Below, piece by piece: positions 30,542-39,127 of a stretch of DNA of 39,485 nt; positions within the stretch are counted from its first letter, which is position 1, and each line of letters starts with the position of its first letter. A program made the translations under genes and the position numbers. The stretch comes from Ferranicluibacter rubi (GTDB lineage Bacteria; Pseudomonadota; Alphaproteobacteria; Rhizobiales; Rhizobiaceae): contig NZ_JAANCM010000022.1 of assembly GCF_011603255.1 (NCBI RefSeq), positions 1 through 39,485 of the forward strand, read 5' to 3'. Under the pieces are notes generated by a model that had not been told where the DNA came from, made no database searches, and saw only the letters and a program-made list of their open reading frames with translations.

Positions 30542-32746
30542 ATGGTATCCCGGGGCTCGCGGTCCGTACTCCTTGCCTGCTCATCCCTTATGGTCGTCGG
30601 GGCGTTTGCACCCATGACGTTGCCTGCCTTCGCGCAGGATACGCCGCCGGCGCAGGGCACCGCATCGACCCAGGAGCAGACGGCGCTGCCGACGATCATC
30701 GTCAAGGGCAAGCGCGTGCGGCAGGGGGCTCCGGAGGATACGCCGCTCGCCACCCGTACCACCGCAGAACAGATCGCCGAGAAAGACATCGACGATCTTG
30801 ACGATCTTGGCGATACGACCGAGCCGGGCGTCAGCTTCGTCTCCGCCACGAAGAGCGTCAACATCCGCGGCCTGGAAGCCGACCGCGTCCTGACGACGAT
30901 CGACGGCATTCCGGTGCCTTATCTGTCGGACGGCGTGCGCGGCTCCCAGGGCGGCGTCGACACCTATGATTTCGCATCGCTCGGCACGGTCGATATTCTG
31001 CGGGGCGCGGATTCCAGCCGTGCGGGTTCGGGCGCTCTCGGCGGTGCCGTTATCCTGCGCACGCTGGAGCCGGAAGACCTGATTGCGGACGGTGCGACGG
31101 TCGGTGGCGTCGCCAAGCTCGGCTATGACGGCTCAGACCGCTCGCTGACTGGGGCCGCAGCGGTCGCCAAGCGCTTCGACAACACCTCCGTGCTCTTCCA
31201 GAGCTCCTACAAATACGGACATGAAGACGAGACGGGCGGGGATGTCGGTGGTTACGGTGCAACGCGCACGGAAGCCGAGCCGATGGATCTCAACCGTCGC
31301 AATATCCTCTTCAAGGTGCGCCAGTCGCTCGAAGGTGGACACACGATCGGCATGACCGCCGAGCATTACGGCCAGAACACGACCACGGACCTGCGCGCGA
31401 CGCAGGGTTCGACATACCAGGCCGATGACTACGACCGGGATTCCGACAAGAAGCGCGATCGCCTGTCGCTCGATTATTTCTTCGACGCGACGAGCGGCGA
31501 CAGCTGGATCGACAGCGCCTTTGCGACCGTCTATTTCCAGAGGGCGGAGCGCGTCGAAGGCACGCATGGCATCCGCCTGACCCCGCCGCGGGGCTACTAC
31601 ATGCGTTCCAGCGATAACGAAGCACGCTCCTATGGCGCAAGCGGCTATGCCAATTCCAGCTTCGATACCGGCCTGCTCAATCATCAGGTCACCTTCGGCG
31701 GCAATATCGACTTCACCCAGACGAGCCAGTATCAGAAGGGTGACGACAGTTGCGACGTCCTGTTCGTGCCGACCTGCGTCAACTACCACAACAACCGCTC
31801 CGACATGCCGGATACCGACAGCCTGATGGTCGGCCTCTTTGCGGAAGACAAGATCGGGCTCGGCAATAGCGGCGTCTCCCTGACCCCCGGCCTGCGCCTC
31901 GACTGGTACCGCCACGATCCTCAGGAAACCTCGACCTACACCAGCATCGGCAACAGCCCGGATCTTCCCGAGGGCCAGAGCGATTTCCGGCTCTCTCCGA
32001 AGCTCCGAGCCGCCTGGCAGGTCCATTCGGATGTCGAACTGTTCGCGCAGGTCACCACCGGTTTCAAGGCGCCGAACGTCTCGCAACTCTACAGCAACTA
32101 TGACAATGCGCCGCTTTACCGGCAGATCGGCAATCCGGATCTCGACCCTGAAACGAGCTACGGCTTCGAAGCGGGTGCAAACTTCGGCGACGAGGATTTC
32201 GGCGGGCGGATTGCGGCCTATACCACGCGCTACAAGAATTTCATCGATTTCGAAACGACGCCCGAGGCAGGCTATCGCGTCGGGAGCATCGAATACTTTA
32301 ACCGCGACCGCGTCCGGATTTCCGGCATCGAGGCCCGCGCGCAGAAGACCTTCTCGTCCGGTATCGACCTCCATGGCTCGCTGGCCTATGCCCGTGGCAC
32401 CGATCTCGACACGGATGAACTGCTCGCATCCGTTGCACCGCTAAAGGCGATCGTCGGCGTCGGCTACAACACCGAGTTCTGGGGAACGGATCTCAGCCTC
32501 GTCACCGCGGCTGCCGTGGACGACGATTCCATCGCCTCGACCCGCCCCGGCGGCTACGGCATCGTCAACCTCACAGGCTGGTGGGAGCCGGAACAGACCA
32601 AGGGCCTGCGCATCCAGGGCGGCATCTACAATCTGTTCGACAAGACCTATTTCGACGCTCTCGAGGTCAAGAATATCGTCAACGCCTCCGAGCTCTATAC
32701 GGAAGCCGGGCGCTACTTCAAGATTTCCTTAACGCAGAAGTTCTGA
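30542..32746 (+). CDS. TonB-dependent outer-membrane receptor, heme/hemoglobin type
   Basis: A 734-residue receptor. A signal peptide (VLLACSSLMVVGAFAPMTLPAFAQ) is followed by a TonB-box-like P-T-I-I-V-K-G, a plug domain with VNIRGLEADRVLTTIDGIPVP and VDILRGADSSRAGSGALGGAV, and a 22-strand-type barrel ending in ...SLTQKF with the terminal Phe required for outer-membrane insertion. The heme-receptor motif pair FRAP/NPNL appears as F-K-A-P (near residue 522) and N-P-D-L, which assigns it to the hemoglobin/heme family. No histidine lies between the two motifs, unlike classic HemR-type receptors. AAAGGAA precedes ATG 30542. The promoter has an iron-box pattern. No heme ABC importer or heme oxygenase gene is nearby. 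Confidence 0.92.
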   Translation: MVSRGSRSVLLACSSLMVVGAFAPMTLPAFAQDTPPAQGTASTQEQTALPTIIVKGKRVRQGAPEDTPLATRTTAEQIAEKDIDDLDDLGDTTEPGVSFVSATKSVNIRGLEADRVLTTIDGIPVPYLSDGVRGSQGGVDTYDFASLGTVDILRGADSSRAGSGALGGAVILRTLEPEDLIADGATVGGVAKLGYDGSDRSLTGAAAVAKRFDNTSVLFQSSYKYGHEDETGGDVGGYGATRTEAEPMDLNRRNILFKVRQSLEGGHTIGMTAEHYGQNTTTDLRATQGSTYQADDYDRDSDKKRDRLSLDYFFDATSGDSWIDSAFATVYFQRAERVEGTHGIRLTPPRGYYMRSSDNEARSYGASGYANSSFDTGLLNHQVTFGGNIDFTQTSQYQKGDDSCDVLFVPTCVNYHNNRSDMPDTDSLMVGLFAEDKIGLGNSGVSLTPGLRLDWYRHDPQETSTYTSIGNSPDLPEGQSDFRLSPKLRAAWQVHSDVELFAQVTTGFKAPNVSQLYSNYDNAPLYRQIGNPDLDPETSYGFEAGANFGDEDFGGRIAAYTTRYKNFIDFETTPEAGYRVGSIEYFNRDRVRISGIEARAQKTFSSGIDLHGSLAYARGTDLDTDELLASVAPLKAIVGVGYNTEFWGTDLSLVTAAAVDDDSIASTRPGGYGIVNLTGWWEPEQTKGLRIQGGIYNLFDKTYFDALEVKNIVNASELYTEAGRYFKISLTQKF

Positions 32747-32802
32747 GCCTAAGGTTCGCTTACATTCTCTCCGGCGTGCCTGCGATGACACAAGGGAGAG
32801 GG

Positions 32803-32960
32803 ACATGCGGACAAGCCCACCAGCTTGCCCGCATGTCGCTTTCAGCCTGTGACGTACTTGCTTTAGACCTCTGGCGCCATGCATGACGGTCTCGTAAAAC
32901 CGCTGCAGACTTTCGGGCGACATGCGGTAGAAGGCTGCATCGGCGTTCTGCCGATGCAGC
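32803..32960 (+). promoter_or_regulatory. Structured leader with competing hairpins before the ABC exporter
   Basis: The 238-bp gap holds a 14-bp hairpin with one mismatch (arms 32803-32816 and 32823-32836) and a perfect 11-bp hairpin (32934-32944 / 32950-32960) ending 24 bp before the ABC ATG. CCGCATGTCGC (32829-32839), part of the first stem, can instead pair over 11 bp with GCGACATGCGG (32917-32927). The two pairings exclude each other, as in attenuators. No U-tract is evident after either stem. Confidence 0.45.
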
Positions 32961-32984
32961 CACACGCATATCAAGAGCCACGGC

Positions 32985-34715
32985 ATGAATGATCTTCTCA
33001 GGCGGTTTGCCGCCTACTACCGCCCGCACCGCCGCCTGTTCCTGCTGGATTTCTCCTGCGCGATCACGGCCGGCCTGCTCGAACTGGTCTTTCCCCTTGC
33101 CGTCAAACTCTTCATCGACCGGCTGCTGCCGACCAACCAGTTCGGCCTGATCGGTCTCGCCGGCCTCGGCTTGCTCATCATCTATGTCGTCAATGCCGGC
33201 CTTCAGGTCGTGGTGACCTATTGGGGGCATATGCTCGGCATTCGCATCGAGACGGAGATGCGGCGCAAGGCGTTCGACCATCTGCAGAAGCTGTCCTTCG
33301 GCTATTTCGACAACCAGAAGACCGGCCATCTCGTCGCGCGGCTGACGAAGGATCTCGATGAGATCGGCGAGGTCGCGCATCACGGCCCCGAGGACGTCTT
33401 CATCGCGGTCATGACGCTCGTCGGCGCCTTCATCCTGATGATGTTCGTGCATGTGCCGCTTGCTTTGATCACCGCGCTCATCGTGCCGCTCGCCGCTTTC
33501 GTCACCACGCGCTATGGAACGCGGATGACGGTCAACTCGCATGCGCTCTACGGCAAGGTTGCCGAATTCAACGCGCGCATCGAGGAGAATGTCGGCGGCA
33601 TCCGCGTCGTCCAGGCCTTCGCCAACGAGGATCATGAGCGCGCGCTGTTCGCGCAGAACAATGCCGGTTACCAGCGCACCAAGCTCGAAGCCTACAAGTT
33701 CATGGCCGCATCGACCTCGCTCTCCTATCTCTCGATGCGCCTCGTGCAGGTGGCGGTGATGCTGGCTGGCGCCTGGTTCGTCGTGCGCGGTGAACTCACG
33801 GCCGGCGGCTTCGTCGGCTTCCTGCTCCTCGTCGGCGTGTTCTTCCGGCCGATCGACAAGATCAACTCCGTCATAGAGACCTATCCGAAGGGCATTGCCG
33901 GCTTCCAGCGCTACCAGCAGTTCCTGCAGACCGAACCTGACATCGCCGATCGCGCCGATGCGGTGCCGGTCGATCGTCTGAGGGGCGATATCGTCTATCG
34001 CGGTGCCGGCTTCGGCTACCAGGGGGGCCGTCCGATCCTGCGCGATCTCGACCTCTCGGTGCGCGCAGGCGAGACCGTGGCCTTCGTCGGGCCGTCAGGC
34101 GCGGGCAAAACCACCATCTGCTCGCTGCTTCCGCGGTTCTACGACGTCACCGAGGGGACGATCACCATCGACGGCATCGACATTCGCGACATGACGCTGC
34201 GATCGCTGCGCTCCAACATAGGTATCGTCCAGCAGGACGTCTTCCTCTTTGCCGGAACGATCCGTGAGAATATCGCCTATGGGCGCCTCTGGGCCTCCGA
34301 GACGGACATCCTCGCGGCCGCCCGGCGCGCGCGTCTCGACGCGGTCATCGCGGCGTTGCCGGAGGGGTTGGATACGGTCATCGGCGAACGCGGTGTCAAG
34401 TTGTCCGGCGGGCAGAAGCAGCGGCTCGCGATCGCGCGCATCTTCCTCAAGAACCCGCCGATCCTCATTCTCGACGAAGCGACGTCGGCGCTTGATACGG
34501 AAACCGAGCGCGCCATCCAGCAGTCCCTCAGCGAGCTTGCGGAAGGGCGCACGACCCTCGTGATCGCTCATCGGCTGGCGACGATCGCCAATGCCGACCG
34601 GATCATGGTGGTGGAGGATGGACGGATTGCCGAACAGGGCACGCATGCCGACCTGCTTGCGATGCCCGACAGTCGCTACCGCCGTCTTCAGGCGCCGTCT
34701 GCCGAGGGCGCCTGA
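32985..34715 (+). CDS. ABC exporter half-transporter (MsbA/ABCB type, fused permease-ATPase)
   Basis: A 576-residue protein with six N-terminal membrane helices (about residues 17-305: FLLDFSCAITAGLLELVFPLAV is the first), then an ATPase domain. Walker A G-P-S-G-A-G-K-T lies near 368, the Q-loop in GIVQQDVFLFAGTIRENIAYG, the signature L-S-G-G-Q-K-Q-R near 471, Walker B ILILDEATSALD near 492 and the H-loop in VIAHRLATI. It probably works as a homodimer exporting a lipid, drug or siderophore-like compound. The start codon is preceded by a structured leader and a weak AAGAG site. It follows the heme receptor on the same strand, but a 238-bp gap leaves co-transcription uncertain. Confidence 0.93.
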   Translation: MNDLLRRFAAYYRPHRRLFLLDFSCAITAGLLELVFPLAVKLFIDRLLPTNQFGLIGLAGLGLLIIYVVNAGLQVVVTYWGHMLGIRIETEMRRKAFDHLQKLSFGYFDNQKTGHLVARLTKDLDEIGEVAHHGPEDVFIAVMTLVGAFILMMFVHVPLALITALIVPLAAFVTTRYGTRMTVNSHALYGKVAEFNARIEENVGGIRVVQAFANEDHERALFAQNNAGYQRTKLEAYKFMAASTSLSYLSMRLVQVAVMLAGAWFVVRGELTAGGFVGFLLLVGVFFRPIDKINSVIETYPKGIAGFQRYQQFLQTEPDIADRADAVPVDRLRGDIVYRGAGFGYQGGRPILRDLDLSVRAGETVAFVGPSGAGKTTICSLLPRFYDVTEGTITIDGIDIRDMTLRSLRSNIGIVQQDVFLFAGTIRENIAYGRLWASETDILAAARRARLDAVIAALPEGLDTVIGERGVKLSGGQKQRLAIARIFLKNPPILILDEATSALDTETERAIQQSLSELAEGRTTLVIAHRLATIANADRIMVVEDGRIAEQGTHADLLAMPDSRYRRLQAPSAEGA

Positions 34716-34748
34716 GAATCAGCATCGTAATCAGTCGTCAGCCTCGTC

Positions 34749-35636
34749 CTACGCCAGATACCGATTAAACCAGGCGATCGTCCGGTCCCAGGCAAGCTTG
34801 GCCGCAGCCTCGTCATAGCGCGGCGTCGAGTCGTTGTGGAAGCCGTGGTTGGCGCCGGGATAGATGTGGGCCTCATAGGTCGTGCCTGCCGCTTTCAGGG
34901 CAGCCTCGTAGGCCGGCCAGCCCTCATTGACCCCTTTGTCCAGCTCGCCATAGTGCAGGAGCAACGGCGCCTTGATGCGCGGTACGTCCTCGGCCTTCGG
35001 CTGGCGGCCATAGAAGGGCACGGCGGCGGCCAGTTCCGGATAGGCAACGGCTGTCGCATTGGAAACACCACCGCCATAGCAGAAACCGGTTATGCCGACT
35101 TTCCCGGTCGCAGCGTCGTGCGCCATCATGAACTCGACGGCGGCAAAGAAATCGTTCATCAGCTTCGTCGGATCGACGCTCTTCTGCAGTTCGCGCCCTT
35201 TCTCGTCATTACCCGGATAGCCGCCGACGGAGCTGAGACCATCGGGTGCCAAGGCGATGAAGCCGGCCTTCGCCACACGGCGGGCGACGTCTTCGATGTA
35301 AGGGTTGAGGCCGCGGTTTTCATGCACGACCACGACGGCCGGAACCTCGCCCTGCGCTTTGACCGGCCGCACGAGATAGCCGCGAACCTCTCCATGCCCC
35401 TTGGGGGAGGGGTAGGTAATATACTCTGCAACGATTTCGGGATCGGTAAAGGCAACCTGCTGCGCCAGTGCGTAGTCCGGGCTCATAGAGGAGAGGATGG
35501 CCGCAGCCGTCAGTCCGCCGATTGCAAACTTGCCCGCCCTGTCGAGAAACTCACGCTTGGAGATCTTTCCATGCGCATAATAATCGTAGAGTTCCAGCAG
35601 TTCCGGATCGAAATCCTTGGCCGTCAGACGCGTCAT
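34749..35636 (-). CDS. Dienelactone hydrolase family protein, exported (Tat-like signal)
   Basis: A 295-residue protein of the DLH alpha/beta-hydrolase family with the cysteine triad C186 ([10 protein letters not shown]), D233 (GELDKG) and H264 (NHGF); E106 in VVHENRGL matches the activating glutamate of dienelactone hydrolases. The N-terminus contains [16 protein letters not shown], a Tat-like motif with KR instead of RR, followed by a hydrophobic stretch and A-L-A, so export to the periplasm is likely; the hydrophilic segment before it (residues 1-25) is long for a signal. Substrate unknown; no aromatic catabolism genes are adjacent. GAGGGAGA precedes the ATG. It converges with the ABC exporter. 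Confidence 0.92.
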   Translation of the reverse strand: MTRLTAKDFDPELLELYDYYAHGKISKREFLDRAGKFAIGGLTAAAILSSMSPDYALAQQVAFTDPEIVAEYITYPSPKGHGEVRGYLVRPVKAQGEVPAVVVVHENRGLNPYIEDVARRVAKAGFIALAPDGLSSVGGYPGNDEKGRELQKSVDPTKLMNDFFAAVEFMMAHDAATGKVGITGFCYGGGVSNATAVAYPELAAAVPFYGRQPKAEDVPRIKAPLLLHYGELDKGVNEGWPAYEAALKAAGTTYEAHIYPGANHGFHNDSTPRYDEAAAKLAWDRTIAWFNRYLA

Positions 35637-35728
35637 GGAAAAGTCTCCCTCTCATCCTGTTGCCGCCAAAGGTAGAGCGGAACGGGAAGAACGTCGCTTC
35701 ACAAGTTCGGCAACGACGGGTTTAGCAC

Positions 35729-36820
35729 TTAAGCTTGGGTCTTCGCCTTGTTGACGAAATGGGCGTTGCCAAGGCCGGTGCCGATGGTCAGCACGGCCCA
35801 TTTGGATACGTCGTGCATGAAGGGGATCTGCGACAGCCCCTGAACGACGGCATCATTGTGCATCATCACGAAGGTCTCATGCCCGCCGATCTCGGGAATG
35901 GCCTTCTTGATCGCTGCCGGCAGATTGAAGATGTCACTTTCCCAATTGCCGCCTGGCAAATTCTGCCCGCCGCGCTCGATCGAGCCGTCCGCCTGAATGA
36001 TGCCCGGGCAACCGATACCGATCAGCGGCGCTGGCGCCAGCTTCTCCTTCTCGGCGCGTGCGATCAGATCTTTCAGCATCGCGATCAGACGCTCGACGGC
36101 CACACTGCGGCTCGGACGATCATCCGAATGCCGCCAGATCTCCGACTGCCAGACAGCCGCCTCTTCCAGATAATGCTTGTCGTCGCTCTTTGCCTTGCCG
36201 AGGTCGACGACACCGGCGCGAATGTTCGTGCCGCCGATATCGACGGCGAAGATCGCCTTGTGCCCCTTCAGCATCCATGCCGGCATCAGGTGTACCGAAC
36301 CGATCAGCCCGGCATCATCAGGGTGGTGAACGACCGGGACCAGATGGACGTGCACGTCGCGCTCGGCAAGCAGCATCTCCGTACGGGCAATGGCAAGTTC
36401 GCCGGAGCGGCTCTGACGAAAGCCGCCCCCGACCACGATCCGCTCGGTGCCGGCCCAATGCTTCTGCTTCAGGAAGCGCGTGACCACATTGGCGAATTCC
36501 TGTGAAAAGTCCTCGATCGCACTCCACACCAGCGCGGCCGCCTGCGCGTCCTTGCCCTTGAGCAGCGCATCGATATCGCGCTTGGGAAGATCGGCTGTGG
36601 CAACCTTGCCGATCGGGTCGATGCCGACCTCCCGCATCACCTTTCGCCAGCGATGCAGCTTCTCACGGAACTCGCCCTTCGTCGCCTTGTCGCCGATGAA
36701 GCCGTCCTTGTCGCGAATCTCGATGTTGTAATCGTCGATGATGAGGGCTGGTAAGTCGAGGGCTCCATTTGTCAGGGGGCCGGTGGCCTGATCCTGTGTC
36801 GCAGTCTTTGACGTAGCCAT
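35729..36820 (-). CDS. ROK-family sugar kinase-like protein with circularly permuted motif order
   Basis: A 363-residue protein. Residues ~94-185 resemble the C-terminal part of ordinary ROK kinases (helix FSQEFANVVTRFL, then R-I-V-V-G-G-G-F near 127-134 and P-D-D-A-G-L-I-G-S near 167-175). Only after this comes the N-terminal ROK phosphate motif A-V-D194-I-G-G-T-N-I-R, then GIGCPGIIQADGSI, N-L-P-G-G-N-W, the catalytic-type H-N-D323 and the second phosphate motif G-T-G-L-G near the very end. The C-x-C-G zinc motif of ROK proteins is missing. The first ~90 residues are of unknown type. It is a predicted cytoplasmic sugar kinase or sensor. ATG 36820 is used; AAGGGA lies about 10 nt upstream. 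It is divergent from minCDE. Confidence 0.85.
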   Translation of the reverse strand: MATSKTATQDQATGPLTNGALDLPALIIDDYNIEIRDKDGFIGDKATKGEFREKLHRWRKVMREVGIDPIGKVATADLPKRDIDALLKGKDAQAAALVWSAIEDFSQEFANVVTRFLKQKHWAGTERIVVGGGFRQSRSGELAIARTEMLLAERDVHVHLVPVVHHPDDAGLIGSVHLMPAWMLKGHKAIFAVDIGGTNIRAGVVDLGKAKSDDKHYLEEAAVWQSEIWRHSDDRPSRSVAVERLIAMLKDLIARAEKEKLAPAPLIGIGCPGIIQADGSIERGGQNLPGGNWESDIFNLPAAIKKAIPEIGGHETFVMMHNDAVVQGLSQIPFMHDVSKWAVLTIGTGLGNAHFVNKAKTQA

Positions 36821-36973
36821 CAATCATCGATCCCTTCATTTGCAGGTGCGGTCGCAACGTATCGCTGCCGCGGATGTTCCCGCTAGGCTCCGCCCGCATC
36901 AACGAAACCCCTGAAATGGGATGGAAACAGCCGCTTTCGACCGTTTCGCAAGCCTTGGGCAAGGCCGTTCCTG

Positions 36974-37025
36974 TTAACCTTTCGTTAACCGTCATAGCGA
37001 TACATATTGTAAACGAATCCTTAAC
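36974..37025 (+). promoter_or_regulatory. CtrA-type boxes and a CcrM site in the minCDE promoter
   Basis: TTAA-N7-TTAA at 36974-36988 (followed by C) is an exact CtrA consensus. A second copy, TAAA-N7-TTAA (37010-37024), has one changed half-site base and ends 5 bp before the minC ATG. GAATC (37015-37019) within the second box is a CcrM GANTC target. The pattern suggests cell-cycle control of minCDE. No other clear element was seen in the 209-bp gap toward the ROK gene. Confidence 0.7.
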
Positions 37026-37029
37026 CTAG

Positions 37030-37776
37030 ATGAACAAAGTGCCAACAGACGCCCGCTCGATCCGTATCAAGGGCCGCTCCTTTCTCGCGGTCGTTCTCTC
37101 TCCGGACCTGCCGCTTGATGCGTGGCTGATTCGGCTGGACGACCTCGCTGCGCGCTCCGCCGGCTTCTTCTTCGGCCGCCCAGCCGTTCTGGACGTCGCC
37201 GACCTGAAGCTCGACCGGACCCAGCTGAAGGAACTGGTCGATGAACTGACCCGCCGCAATGTCAGCATCATGGGCATCGAAGGCGCGCGTCCCTCCGCGA
37301 TCGCGCCCGGAATGCCCCCGGCGCTGAAGGGTGGGCGTCCGGCGTCCGACTTCGAGGTCACGACCAGCGATCCGGCCGAAGCCGGGACGACGGACGATAT
37401 GGCGAGTGAGGCCGGTGAGGTCCGTGCGGAAGAACCCCGCCCGGCGCTCCAGTCGCTCGTCATCCGCGAACCGGTCAGGTCCGGGCAATCCGTCGTCTTT
37501 ACGGAAGGCGACGTCACCGTCGTCGGTTCCGTGGCCTCGGGTGCCGAGATCATCGCGGGTGGGTCGATCCATATTTACGGCGCACTGCGCGGCCGCGCCA
37601 TGGCGGGCGCCGTCGGCAACGCCAGCGCACGAATCTTCTGCCGGAAGCTCGAGGCCGAACTGGTCGCGATCGATGGCGTCTACAAAATGGCCGAAGACAT
37701 GGCCCCTGGTCTCCGCGGACAACCCGTCCAGCTGTGGCTGGAGGACGATGCGATCATGGCAGAGAAACTCAAGTGA
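37030..37776 (+). CDS. minC: Septum site-determining protein MinC
   Basis: A 248-residue FtsZ inhibitor. The N-terminal domain (about 1-100) has SIRIKGRSFLAVVL and P-A-V-L-D-V-A-D-L. An acidic/Ala-rich linker (about 100-140) leads to the C-terminal beta-helix domain (about 145-245) with REPVRSGQSVVFTEGDVTVVGSVA, ASGAEIIAGGSIHIYGALRGRA and ARIFCRKLEAELVAIDGVYK, the surfaces that bind MinD. No Shine-Dalgarno sequence precedes the ATG, and a CtrA-like box ends 5 bp upstream, so translation may be leaderless or weak; the family-conserved start (DARSIRIKG) supports 37030. It is the first gene of minCDE. Confidence 0.96.
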   Translation: MNKVPTDARSIRIKGRSFLAVVLSPDLPLDAWLIRLDDLAARSAGFFFGRPAVLDVADLKLDRTQLKELVDELTRRNVSIMGIEGARPSAIAPGMPPALKGGRPASDFEVTTSDPAEAGTTDDMASEAGEVRAEEPRPALQSLVIREPVRSGQSVVFTEGDVTVVGSVASGAEIIAGGSIHIYGALRGRAMAGAVGNASARIFCRKLEAELVAIDGVYKMAEDMAPGLRGQPVQLWLEDDAIMAEKLK

Positions 37777-37805
37777 GCCGGATACGGCCAAAACAGGAGA
37801 GCAAG

Positions 37806-38621
37806 ATGGGGAAAGTCATCGTCGTTACGTCAGGCAAGGGTGGGGTCGGCAAGACCACGTCCACGGCCGCCCTCGGTGCCGCCCTGGCTCAGAGGAATGA
37901 AAAGGTCGTCGTGGTCGATTTCGATGTCGGGCTGCGCAATCTCGATCTGGTGATGGGTGCGGAACGCCGCGTCGTCTACGATCTGATCAACGTCATTCAG
38001 GGCGATGCCAAGTTGCCGCAAGCGCTGATCCGCGACAAGCGGCTGGAAACGCTGTTCCTGTTGCCCGCGTCGCAGACGCGCGACAAGGACAACCTCACCG
38101 AAGAGGGTGTCGAGCGTGTCATCGGCGAACTGAAGCAGCACTTCGACTGGATTATCTGCGACAGCCCCGCCGGTATCGAGCGCGGCGCAACGCTGGCCAT
38201 GCGCCATGCGGATGTCGCCGTCGTCGTCACCAATCCGGAAGTCTCGTCCGTCCGTGACAGCGATCGCATTATCGGCCTGCTCGATTCCAAGACGCTGAAG
38301 GCCGAAAACGGCGAGCGTATGGAAAAGCACCTGCTCCTCACCCGCTACGATCCGATCCGCGCCGAGCGTGGTGACATGCTGAAGGTGGAGGACGTGCTCG
38401 AAATCCTGTCCATCCCGCTGCTCGGCATCATCCCGGAAAGCATGGATGTGCTTCGCGCTTCCAACATCGGCGCACCGGTCACACTCGCAGACGTGCGTTG
38501 CCCGCCCGCGATGGCCTATTTCGACGCCGCCCGTCGTCTTGCAGGCGAAACCCTGCCGGTCACGATCCCCGGTGAAAAGCGCAGCCTGTTCGGCAAGATC
38601 TTCGCACGGAGGGCTGCATGA
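37806..38621 (+). CDS. minD: Septum site-determining ATPase MinD
   Basis: A 271-residue deviant Walker-type ATPase: G-K-G-G-V-G-K-T-T near residues 10-18, switch segments [16 protein letters not shown] and [12 protein letters not shown], and a C-terminal amphipathic helix ([12 protein letters not shown]) that anchors it to the membrane. It binds and positions MinC and is displaced by MinE. The AGGAGAG site lies just upstream of the ATG, 29 bp after the minC stop. Its stop overlaps minE by 4 bp. Confidence 0.98.
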   Translation: MGKVIVVTSGKGGVGKTTSTAALGAALAQRNEKVVVVDFDVGLRNLDLVMGAERRVVYDLINVIQGDAKLPQALIRDKRLETLFLLPASQTRDKDNLTEEGVERVIGELKQHFDWIICDSPAGIERGATLAMRHADVAVVVTNPEVSSVRDSDRIIGLLDSKTLKAENGERMEKHLLLTRYDPIRAERGDMLKVEDVLEILSIPLLGIIPESMDVLRASNIGAPVTLADVRCPPAMAYFDAARRLAGETLPVTIPGEKRSLFGKIFARRAA

Positions 38622-38878
38622 GCATTTTCCGCCTTTTCACCAAACAGAGGTCCGCGCCGATGGCGCGCGAGCGGCTGCAGGTTCTGCTTGCGCATGAACG
38701 CGGTGCCGCTGGCTCCGACCTCGTCGCCATCCTGCGCGAGGAAATCCTCGCTGTCATCGCCAAGCATGTGCAGATCGACAGCGACAAGGTCCATGTGAAG
38801 ATGGACCGGGACGAACACATGTCGATCCTGGAGATCGACGTCGAGATCCCGCTGGACGCCACCAAACAGGCGGCCTGA
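38618..38878 (+). CDS. minE: Cell division topological specificity factor MinE
   Basis: An 86-residue protein with the N-terminal membrane-binding/anti-MinCD part ([28 protein letters not shown]) and C-terminal dimerisation domain ([41 protein letters not shown]). It stimulates MinD ATPase activity and sets the Min gradient. The ATG overlaps the minD stop (ATGA), so translation is coupled. Confidence 0.97.
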   Translation: MSIFRLFTKQRSAPMARERLQVLLAHERGAAGSDLVAILREEILAVIAKHVQIDSDKVHVKMDRDEHMSILEIDVEIPLDATKQAA

Positions 38879-38970
38879 TACCAGCAAGGCTCCTCCATCG
38901 GCGCGGCCGCGACACGATCGCAGCCGCGCCGATTTCGCTTTTAGGCGCTACCCCGCGCAACGCCCATGAC

Positions 38971-39008
38971 CGACGCCCGAGCCTGTGCTGCGGGCGTCGT
39001 TTTTGTTT
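38971..39008 (+). terminator. Rho-independent terminator after minCDE
   Basis: CGACGCCCG (38971-38979) pairs perfectly with CGGGCGTCG (38991-38999), followed by a run of T with one G (from 39000). It ends the minCDE transcript before the rRNA promoter region. Confidence 0.85.
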
Positions 39009-39097
39009 GTGGAAACGGGCTGGAATGGCATCCGGTTGGAATTCCATAGATATTACAGGTACTTGTCACTTTTATGAAGTTTTTCGGACGGGTGCTG

Positions 39098-39127
39098 TTG
39101 ACGAACCATCTGTCTCGGATCTATAAA
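39098..39127 (+). promoter_or_regulatory. rRNA operon promoter
   Basis: TTGACG (39098-39103), 18-bp spacer, TATAAA (39122-39127). Just downstream comes CCGCACACCAACGAGGGCGG, which resembles the early transcribed region of rhizobial rrn operons as I recall it. The surrounding 39060-39485 stretch has no credible protein-coding gene. Confidence 0.7.

Noticed and set aside
31133-32374. Minus-strand open frame opposite the TonB receptor
   Set aside because: The plus strand has plug, barrel and terminal Phe. The opposite frame has no motif.
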